NCBI RefSeq assembly: GCF_003287875.1
Contig: NZ_QMKK01000046.1
Coordinates: 1-64,000 of the forward strand
Reading direction: 5' to 3'
Length of the DNA stretch: 64,000 nt
Source of the DNA: Martinezella tropici
GTDB taxonomy: Bacteria > Pseudomonadota > Alphaproteobacteria > Rhizobiales > Rhizobiaceae
In this document: positions 43,756 through 52,000 of the stretch, piece by piece
Layout: each line of letters begins with the position of its first letter
Position numbering within the stretch: position 1 is the stretch's first letter
Made by a program: the position numbers and the translations under genes
Notes under the pieces: generated by a model
Seen by the model: only the letters and a program-made list of their open reading frames with translations
The model's database searches: none
What the model was told of the DNA's origin: nothing

Positions 43756-46179
43756 ATGAAATTCACACTCTCCTGGCTGAAAGAGCATCTGGAAACCGAC
43801 GCCTCGCTCGACGAGATCTGCGCCCGCCTGACGATGATCGGGCTGGAAGTGGAAGAGGTCGACGACAAGGCTGCGTTCAAGCCCTTCGTCATCGCCAAGG
43901 TTCTCTCGGCCGAAAAGCATCCCGAGGCCGATCGCCTCAAGGTGCTGATGGTCGATACCGGCAGCGGCGCGCCCGTTCAGGTCGTCTGCGGCGCGCCCAA
44001 TGCGCGCGCTGGCCTCGTCGGCGCCTTCGCCGCCCCCGGCACCTATGTTCCCGGCATCGATGTGACGCTTGCGATCGGCAACATCCGCGGCGTCGAGAGC
44101 CGCGGCATGATGTGCTCGGAAAAGGAGCTCGAAATCTCCGACAGCCATGACGGCATCATCGACCTTCCGGAAGATGCGCCAGTCGGCACGAGCTTCGCCG
44201 CCTATGCCGGCCTCGACGATCCGGTCATCGAGATCAATCTGACGCCGAACCGCCCGGATTGCACCGGCGTCTATGGCATTGCCCGCGATCTCGCCGCCTC
44301 CGGCCTTGGCACGCTGAAGCCGCGCCTCACGCCAACTTTCCCTGTCCAGAGCGAAACGCCGACCGAACTCAAGATCGTGCTGGACGATGCGCGCCTGTGC
44401 CCCGGTTTTGCGCTTCGTCTGGTGCGCGGGGTCAAGAACGGCCCGAGCCCGAAGTGGATGCAGCAGCGCCTGCTCGCGATCGGCCTCCGTCCAATCAGCG
44501 CGCTGGTCGACATCACCAACTACATGACCTTCGATCAGGGCCGGCCGATGCACGTCTTCGATGCCGCCAAGGTCAAGGGCAATCTGGTCGTGCGCCGCGC
44601 CAGGGACGGCGAAACCGTGCTGGCGCTCGATGAGCGCGAATACAAGCTCAATTCAAGCAATGTCGTCATCGCCGATGACAATGGCGTCGAGTCGATCGGC
44701 GGCATCATGGGCGGCGAGCATTCCGGCTGTGACGAGAACACCACGGACGTGCTGATCGAATCCGCACTCTGGGACCCGATGAACATCGCCAAGACCGGCC
44801 GCAGCCTCGGCATCATCACCGATGCGCGCTATCGTTTCGAGCGCGGCGTCGATCCGGAATATATGGTGCCTGGCCTTGAGCGCACGACGGAACTGGTGCT
44901 TGCCTGCTGTGGTGGCACGGCCGCTAAGGCCCGCGTCGAAGGCTACAAGGGCTATGAGGCCAAGGTCATCGATTTCCCGCTGTCGGAAGTCAAGCGCCTG
45001 ACCGGCCTCGACGTTTCGGCCGATGAGAGCAAGTCGATCCTGACGAAGCTCGGCTTCTCGGTCTCGGGTTCCGGTGAGCGCATTTCCGTCGCCGTGCCCT
45101 CCTGGCGTCCGGATGTCGATGGCAAGGCCGACCTCGTCGAAGAGATCATGCGCATCCACGGCGTCGACAATATCAAGCCGCAGCCGCTGGCAAGCCACAC
45201 CGCTGTGAATGGCAAGATCCTGACGACGCTGCAGATTCGCACGCGCACCGCCAAGCGGGCGCTCGCTGCGCGCGGCATGCTGGAAGCGGTCACCTGGTCT
45301 TTCATCTCGGAAGATCAGGCCAAGCTCTTCGGCGGCGGCTCCAACGCGCTGAAGCTTGCGAATCCGATCGCCGCTGATATGTCCGACATGCGTCCCTCGC
45401 TGCTGCCGGGCCTGCTGTCGGCCGCGCAGCGCAATGCCGACAAGGGCTATGGCGACGTCGCGATCTTCGAAGTCTCCGGCACCTATGAAAACGATACGCC
45501 CGAGGGCCAGCGGCGCGTTGCCGGCGGCATCCGCCGCGGCACGGCAACGCTTGCCGGCGCCGGCCGCATGTGGTCGAACGCCACCAAGGGCGGCGGCAAG
45601 CCGGTCGATGTCTTCGACGCCAAGGCCGATGCTCTTGCCGTCCTCGAGGCTTGCGGTCTGCCGATGGGCAATATCCAGATCGAGCAGGGCGGCCCGGCCT
45701 GGTACCACCCCGGCCGCTCCGGCACCATCAAGATAGGTCCGAAGGTCGTGCTCGGCTATTTCGGCGAATTCCATCCGAAGACGCTGGAATCGCTCGACGT
45801 GTCGGGCGCTCTCGCCGGCTTCGAAGTCTATATCGATGCCATGCCCGAACCGAAGAAGAAGGCGACCCGCACCAAGCCGGCGCTGGAGCTTTCCCCCTTC
45901 CAGGCGGTCAAGCGCGACTTCGCCTTTGTGGTCGACAAGTCGGTGGAAGCCGGAGCGATCATCCGCGCTGCCGCCGGTGCCGACCGCAAGCTGGTCACCG
46001 GCGTCAACGTCTTCGACATCTTCCAGGGCGCATCGCTCGGCGAAGGCAAGAAGTCCATCGCCATCGAAGTGCAGATCCAGCCGGCCGAGCGTACGCTGAC
46101 CGACGAGGATTTCGAGGCTTTGACCCAGAAGATCGTGTCGAACGTCACGAAGTCGACGGGTGGGGTGCTGAGAGGGTAA
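43756..46179 (+). CDS. pheT: Phenylalanyl-tRNA synthetase beta subunit
   Basis: An 807-residue subunit, the normal length. The N-terminal EMAP/tRNA-binding domain has KVLSAEKHPEADRLKVLMVD and VVCGAPNARAGL. The B3/B4 editing region is near LTPNRPDCTGVYGIARDL, and B5 near YRFERGVDPEYMVPGLERTT. The C-terminal FDX-ACB (anticodon-binding) domain has KRDFAFVVDKSVEAGAI. It forms the alpha2-beta2 enzyme with PheS, its operon partner. AAGGGAT precedes the ATG. Confidence 0.97.
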   Translation: MKFTLSWLKEHLETDASLDEICARLTMIGLEVEEVDDKAAFKPFVIAKVLSAEKHPEADRLKVLMVDTGSGAPVQVVCGAPNARAGLVGAFAAPGTYVPGIDVTLAIGNIRGVESRGMMCSEKELEISDSHDGIIDLPEDAPVGTSFAAYAGLDDPVIEINLTPNRPDCTGVYGIARDLAASGLGTLKPRLTPTFPVQSETPTELKIVLDDARLCPGFALRLVRGVKNGPSPKWMQQRLLAIGLRPISALVDITNYMTFDQGRPMHVFDAAKVKGNLVVRRARDGETVLALDEREYKLNSSNVVIADDNGVESIGGIMGGEHSGCDENTTDVLIESALWDPMNIAKTGRSLGIITDARYRFERGVDPEYMVPGLERTTELVLACCGGTAAKARVEGYKGYEAKVIDFPLSEVKRLTGLDVSADESKSILTKLGFSVSGSGERISVAVPSWRPDVDGKADLVEEIMRIHGVDNIKPQPLASHTAVNGKILTTLQIRTRTAKRALAARGMLEAVTWSFISEDQAKLFGGGSNALKLANPIAADMSDMRPSLLPGLLSAAQRNADKGYGDVAIFEVSGTYENDTPEGQRRVAGGIRRGTATLAGAGRMWSNATKGGGKPVDVFDAKADALAVLEACGLPMGNIQIEQGGPAWYHPGRSGTIKIGPKVVLGYFGEFHPKTLESLDVSGALAGFEVYIDAMPEPKKKATRTKPALELSPFQAVKRDFAFVVDKSVEAGAIIRAAAGADRKLVTGVNVFDIFQGASLGEGKKSIAIEVQIQPAERTLTDEDFEALTQKIVSNVTKSTGGVLRG

Positions 46180-46218
46180 TCGGCTGTCGCTTGCTTTCGA
46201 GTTCGAGGAGGGTGCGGC

Positions 46219-46412
46219 CACCCCCCTCTGTCCCTGTCGGGACATCTCCCCCACAAGGGGGGGGAGATTGGTAACTCGCGGAATCCTTCCTGCCTCAATC
46301 AAATATCGAAGCTGCAGACGCTGAAGCTTTTTAGGTTTGAATGAGCGTGCGACAAACTCCCAACAATCTCCCCCCTTGTGGGGGAGATGTCACGAAGTGA
46401 CAGAGGGGGGTA
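46219..46412. repeat. Pair of inverted copies of a C-rich palindromic repeat
   Basis: The copy at 46219-46270 (CCCCCCTCTGTCCCTGTCGG, then GACATCTCCCCCACAAGG) returns in reverse orientation at 46363-46412 (CAATCTCCCCCCTTGTGGGG...CAGAGGGGGG). Together they can form a long hairpin about 90 bases apart. Inside each is a small stem: GTCCC-TGTC-GGGAC in one, GTCAC-GAA-GTGAC in the other. It fills the gap between convergent pheT and NTF2-like genes and could serve as a terminator for both. Confidence 0.85.
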
Positions 46413-46450
46413 TCAGAGGCTCGGCATAGATGGAGCCGCCTCGAAACACA

Positions 46451-46810
46451 TCATCGATGCAGATGATACACCTTGTTCACCACACTCCAGCGCCCATCGA
46501 TCTTCACCAGCGATAGATAGTCCGAAAACCGCATCCCGGCGAATTCGTCGACGACCTTGACGCTGGCTGCATCGCCTTCGATGTCGATCAGTTCGATTTC
46601 CATCAGCGGTATGGTTCCGGGCGGCGCACTGCCTTCCTCGACGATCGCGGCGATGAATTCATCCCGCGTCATCCATTCCACAGCGCCTTGATAATTGCCG
46701 ATGATCGCTGCTCGCGGATGGAAGGCCTTGCGCAGTGCCGGCTCGTTCGCGAATGCCATTCCATCGACATAGAGATGAACGACCGCACGGATTGCCTGCT
46801 CTTCCGACAT
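46451..46810 (-). CDS. NTF2-like (SnoaL/DUF4440-type) protein
   Basis: A 119-residue protein, MSEEQAIRAVVHLYVDGMAF then KAFHPRAAIIG and YLSLVKIDGRWSVVNKVYHL, the plan of small NTF2-like proteins. Such proteins serve as lactonase-, isomerase- or ligand-binding modules; no catalytic residues are clear. ATG at 46810 has GAGGA upstream. It is on the same strand as pbpC, 94 bases downstream of that gene's stop, but there is no sign of a shared role. Confidence 0.75.
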   Translation of the reverse strand: MSEEQAIRAVVHLYVDGMAFANEPALRKAFHPRAAIIGNYQGAVEWMTRDEFIAAIVEEGSAPPGTIPLMEIELIDIEGDAASVKVVDEFAGMRFSDYLSLVKIDGRWSVVNKVYHLHR

Positions 46811-46904
46811 CTCGTCATTCCTCGTTTGAGTTATGCCTAAGATATCATAGACGCCCGCGGCTGACAAAAATGCTGGCGGCGTGATCGCAATGATTTGACA
46901 GATA

Positions 46905-48992
46905 TCACTCGACAAAAACCCGCACGCTTGCCGCGCGACCCGCGGCATCGATGACGGTCAGCGTCGAATAGCCGGCGCCATCGGGTGTCCATTGATTGGT
47001 GCGGCGGCGAGACATGTCGGGCAGCGGCTTGCCGTTGGCGAGCCAGCGGAACGGCGCCCGTCCACCTTGCAGCTTCAGCGCCAGCGGCATGATCTGGTCG
47101 TTGCCGCCGCTGGCACCGAGATCGATGCGCGCGCCTTCCGGCGGGTAGACGATCTGTGGCGCAGGTTCGCGGCTGGAGGCGGCCAGCAGCCCGGCGGCGG
47201 TCACGGAAAAGCGCCGCTGGCTGATCGGCAGTTCGGTCGGTGCGATGCGCACGGCGCCCATGGGAGCGGCAGGGAAGGGAGTAATGGCAACGCCGGATTT
47301 CGCAAAGGCCTCGAACAGGATGGGTGCGGCGGAAACATAGCCCGCCAGTCCCGGCACGGCGCCATTGTCCGGACGGCCGACCCAGACGCCGAGCACGTGC
47401 GCGCCGTCATAGCCGATCGACCAGGCATCGCGGTTGCCGTAGCTGGTGCCGGTCTTGTAGGCGATACCGAGCTGCTTGCTGCCGCGCGGCGCGATGATAT
47501 CGGAGAGAATGTCGGTGATGTTCCACACCGCGATCGGCTCCATCAGCGGCTCGCCGTCGATCGACCCCGGCTCGTCCTGAACGCCGTCGCCGATCCGCAT
47601 CGCTTTGCCGCGATTGGCGAGCCCGGCATAGAGTTGCACGAGATCCTTCAGCGTCACGCCGACGCCGCCAAGGCCGATCGCAAGGCCGGGCGCCTCGTTC
47701 GGTGGCAGCTTCGGCTTCACCTCGGCGCGGCGGAAGCGCACCAGCAGCCGCGTGGGACCTACGGCATCGAGCAGCCGCACGGCCGGCACATTCAACGACA
47801 GCTGCAGCGCCTGGCGCACGCTGACATCGCCCTGGTAGCTCATGTCAAAATTGCGGGGGCGATAGCCATAGAAATCGGCGGGGCGATCCTCGATGATCGT
47901 TTCCTGCGCCACATAGCCCTGCTCGAAGGCAAGCCCGTAGATGAAGGGTTTCAGCGTCGAGCCGGGCGAGCGCAGCACGCGGGTCATATCGACCCAGCCT
48001 GCGCGCGAGGAATCAAAGTAGTTGGCCGAGCCGACCTCGCCGATGATCTCGCCGGTCTTGGCATCGGCCATGATCATGGCGACCGATACCTTCGGCCCGA
48101 GTCGCTTCGCCGCTGCATCGGCAACCGCTTCGAGGCCCTGCTGCACATCACGCCGCAGCGTCGTCTTGTGCTTGATGATGCTGGGCTGCTTGCGCAGCGC
48201 CAATTCGGCCAGATGAGCGGCATAGGCCGGCAGCTGTCGCCGCACGGCTGGAATAGGGGAAAGCGAAGCCCGCTCCGCTTCGCCTTCACCGATCACTGTC
48301 GCCACGGCGGCGCGCTCGAGCACGCGATGGCGGGCGGCCTGCGCGGCGGCAAGATTGCGGTCCGGCCGACGCTTTTCCGGCAGCTGCGGCAGCGCCACAA
48401 GCAGGCCTGCCTGCGCGACCGTCAGGTGTCGGGGCTCCTTGCCGAAATAGGCAAGGCTCGCCGCGCGCACGCCTTCCAGGTTGCCGCCATAGGGTGCATG
48501 CGTCAGATAGAGATCGAGGATCTGTTCCTTGCTTAGCCGCCGCTCGATCTGGATGGCACGCACCACCTGCAGAAGTTTCGCCGTCAGCGAGCGCTCGCTG
48601 CGGGGCTCGATCAGCCGCGCCACCTGCATGGAGAGCGTCGAGCCGCCGGAGACGATGTGGCCATGGGTGAGGAGCTGCAGGAAGGCACGGCCGATCGCCA
48701 TCGGGTCGACGCCGTGGTGGTCGTAGAAGCGGCGATCCTCATAGGCGACCAGCATGCGCAGATATTGCGGATCGACATCGGCAACGCCGGTTTTCAGCCG
48801 CCAGCGCCCTTCAGGCGTGGCAAAGGCACGCAGGAGATCGCCATTGGCATCGAGCACCTCGGCCGAGACCACGCGGGCATTGTCCAGCGGCGGCGGATAG
48901 GCACGGTCCGCCGCCTCCAGGCCGAAGACCAGAGCCACCACTGTTGCGGCAGTGGCTCCAAAGCCTATCGCAATCTTCCAACGCGCCTTCAT
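46905..48992 (-). CDS. pbpC: Penicillin-binding protein 1C (bifunctional, PbpC)
   Basis: A 695-residue peptidoglycan synthase-like protein. A membrane anchor (about 8-27) is followed by the GT51 glycosyltransferase with YEDRRFYDHHGVDPMAIGRA and GGSTLSMQVARLIEP. The transpeptidase has SPGSTLKPFIYGLAF (SxxK), SLN in ALQLSLNVPAVRLL and KTGT (AYKTGTSYGNRDAW). A C-terminal BiPBP_C domain completes it. It makes or repairs glycan strands at the inner membrane. It starts 9 bases after the alpha-2-macroglobulin stop, the same pairing as in E. coli (yfhM-pbpC), which suggests the two defend or repair the envelope together. Confidence 0.95.
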   Translation of the reverse strand: MKARWKIAIGFGATAATVVALVFGLEAADRAYPPPLDNARVVSAEVLDANGDLLRAFATPEGRWRLKTGVADVDPQYLRMLVAYEDRRFYDHHGVDPMAIGRAFLQLLTHGHIVSGGSTLSMQVARLIEPRSERSLTAKLLQVVRAIQIERRLSKEQILDLYLTHAPYGGNLEGVRAASLAYFGKEPRHLTVAQAGLLVALPQLPEKRRPDRNLAAAQAARHRVLERAAVATVIGEGEAERASLSPIPAVRRQLPAYAAHLAELALRKQPSIIKHKTTLRRDVQQGLEAVADAAAKRLGPKVSVAMIMADAKTGEIIGEVGSANYFDSSRAGWVDMTRVLRSPGSTLKPFIYGLAFEQGYVAQETIIEDRPADFYGYRPRNFDMSYQGDVSVRQALQLSLNVPAVRLLDAVGPTRLLVRFRRAEVKPKLPPNEAPGLAIGLGGVGVTLKDLVQLYAGLANRGKAMRIGDGVQDEPGSIDGEPLMEPIAVWNITDILSDIIAPRGSKQLGIAYKTGTSYGNRDAWSIGYDGAHVLGVWVGRPDNGAVPGLAGYVSAAPILFEAFAKSGVAITPFPAAPMGAVRIAPTELPISQRRFSVTAAGLLAASSREPAPQIVYPPEGARIDLGASGGNDQIMPLALKLQGGRAPFRWLANGKPLPDMSRRRTNQWTPDGAGYSTLTVIDAAGRAASVRVFVE

Positions 48993-49001
48993 GTCTGCTT
49001 C

Positions 49002-52000
49002 TTATTGCTGGGCGCCCAGCACCTCCATGCGGCCCATCGCCGTGCGGGCCGAGAACTGCGGACGGTACATGTCCTCGACGCTTGCGGCCGGATGATCGTA
49101 GACGCCTGGGGTCACGGCGCGCACGACATAGGCGAAGGTCATGTCACGGTCCGCTCCGGAGCCCTGGTCGAAGGCGGCGACAAAGCGATCGTTGCGGAAT
49201 TCAACATGGGCCGGCTGAATGTCGCTGAGCCAGTCGAAGTTCGAAAGCTGGGCGCTGTTGACGATGCTCGGATTGTCGATCTCGAAGCCTGCCGGCAGGA
49301 GATCGGTCACGAGGATGCGCTGTGGCCAGTCATTGTCCTCGGTCACATGCAGCACGACGACGTAGCGTTCGTTCTGCTGTGCCTGGCTGACATTCGCCTC
49401 TTCGCCATCGAGCGTGTAGTACTTGCGCTCGATCTTGAAGCCGTTGCCACCGGCCGGCAGCTGCGCGACCGGAGCCGCGACGGTGGTCACGGCAGCCGAG
49501 AGCGGCTGGCGCGTCGTGTTGGTCACGGTCAGCGGATGGCCCATCAGCGCATCGCCCGACATCTGCGCCATATAGGTGCCGCTGTGGGCAGCGCCGTTGA
49601 CGTCCAGCGTCAGGCCGTCATCGCCGTTCTGCAGGGCGCGGGCTGCCAGCAGCATCCAGGTCTGTTCCTGGGTGCTGGTATATTTCCGGCTCTGCCAATC
49701 CTTGGCGACGACGCTTGCGAGTTCCGGAATGATCGGCGGCACGGGACGGCTTTCGGCGGCCAGCGCCAGCACGGCGGCGCCGTCGCGCAACGACGAGCCG
49801 TAATCCGAGCGGACGAAGCTAACCTTGGTGACGGCCGCCTTCTGCGACATCTGCAGCGAGTCCACGAAGATGTTGCGCGAGCGCTGAGCATCCCCATAGA
49901 GCGCGAGAGCAGCGGCAAGATGCGCCTTAGAGAGCGGCGTCGGGAAGTCGTTCAGCATCGTGTCCGCATAGTAGCGCAGATCGCTGATCGAGGCCTTCTT
50001 GTTGCGCGCCAGCACATAGAGCGCATAGGCGATCTCGTTGCCGTTATCCTTGACGTTGGTGTTGGCGCTGAGCGCATTCTGGAGGTTTTCAAGCCCCTGC
50101 ACCATCGCCTGATCCGGCACGTTGTACTTCTGCTCGCGGGCGCGGGTCAGGAAGTCCATGACATAGGCGTCGAGCCAGAGATCGCCCGAGCCCGGGCTCC
50201 AGAGACCGAAGCTGCCGGTCGAGGACTGGTAGGACAGTTCGCGATAAATCGAGTCCTGCACGCGCTTCTGGATCTCGGCGTCATCGGCAAGGCCGTTCTT
50301 GACCGCCATGTCGCTGAAGTAGAGCAGCGGCATGGCGCTGCTCGCCGTCTGTTCCGCGCAGCCATAGGGGTAACGGCTGAGGCTCATCAGAAGCGCCGGC
50401 ACATCGAAGGCGCTGGAGCGGCTGACATTGACGCTGACCGAGGCGCCGGGCAGCACACTATCGGCGAGAAGATCGGCATTGACTGTCAGGCTCTTGCCGG
50501 GTGCCAGCGCGATGACGCGCCGTTCGGTGACCGGCAGCTGCGACGGGCGAACCGGGATATCGACCGATTGATCGAGCGACATGCCCGAAGCATTCGAGAG
50601 CTTGATCGAAACGGTGCCGTCGCCCGGCTGTCCGCCGGTCAGCGGCAGCGTGATGGCATATTTGCCGCCCGTTTCGAGCTTGATCTTCTGCTGGTTGGCG
50701 CTTGCATCCACCGTCACGGCGTTATTGCCAGTCACGGCGAGCGTATATTCGCCGGCCGGCGCATCGGTGTTGGCGACATCGAGACGCAGGTTGGCCTTGT
50801 CTCCGGGCGCCAGGAACTTCGGCAGGCTGGCGGTGACGACGACGGGATCGCGGATGATGACATCCTGTGTCGCATGACCGACGCCGGCCTTCGACCAGGC
50901 GACCGCCATCAGCCGCGCCGTGCCGTTGAACTGCGGAATGTCGAAACTGACATTCGCCTTGCCATTGGCATCGAGCTTGATGGGACCGGAGAAGAACGCG
51001 ATCAGCTTTTCCTTTGGCGGACTTGCTTGTAAAGCCGCCTGTCCGCCGTCGCCGCCGGTGCGCAGCTTGCCAGTCGCGCCGAGCGAGCCATCGATAAGGC
51101 GACCGTAGATATCGCGGATTTCGAGGCCGAGCTGGCGCTGGCCGTAATACCAGTCATCCGGTGCCGGCGGCTGGTAGCGCGTGAGGTTGAGAATGCCGAC
51201 ATCGACGGCGGCGATCGTGACATAGGCGTCCTCATTGGCGCCCGCGCCGGCGACTTGAAGGCCGATATCAAGCGGCTGACGCGGCAGCGTCTTTTGCGGC
51301 GCGTCGAGCTTGATCTGCAGCTTGCGCTCGCCCGGATCGACCGGTGCCCACTTGATGCCGATGGCGCGCATCGGCATGCGGCTTTCCTGGGCATCGCCGG
51401 GCCGGAACAGCGTGGCCGTCAAGTATGTACCAGCACCCCAATCGGCCGTGACGGGAACGTCGACTTCGCCGCCCGTCGCGCCGATATCGGCATTGGTGAC
51501 CGAGATCAGCGTTTCCGAACCGGCAGTCACCATCAGCTGGCCGGCATAGCGCGAGGTGACCTTCAGCTTGGCTGTATCGCCGACATGGTAGCTTTCCTTG
51601 TCGAGCGCAATCTCGAGCGCGTCAGGCGTTTCCGTCGAAGTGGAGGCGACATACCAGCCGGCATTGAACTCGACGCTCGATTCCGGGCCGTTCGCATCGG
51701 CGGTGGAGACTTCGAGACGGTAGCGGCCCCAGGTGACGGGCATGGAAATCGCCGCGCCGTCGGTGGTGGTGTTGACCGTGCCGACTGCCACCTGCTTGGT
51801 GGACATGATCGGCTCGAACTTCCAGCTGCTGCCGTCGCGATACCATTGATAATTGCGCTCGACGCTCAGCAGTTTCCAGGTCAGGCCCTGCATGGCCTGC
51901 TTCTGGCCATTGGCATCGACAACGATGACATGGAAGTTGCCGACGGAATTCTCGCCGAGATCGCCGTCGAATTCCGGCTTGATGCCGATGCGCGGGCCGT

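Noticed and set aside
48657..51032. A 791-codon plus-strand frame opposite the alpha-2-macroglobulin gene
   Set aside because: It is a composition artefact: Arg/Asp/His/Gln-rich with no domain, fully antisense to a gene with signal peptide, thioester motif and operon partner.
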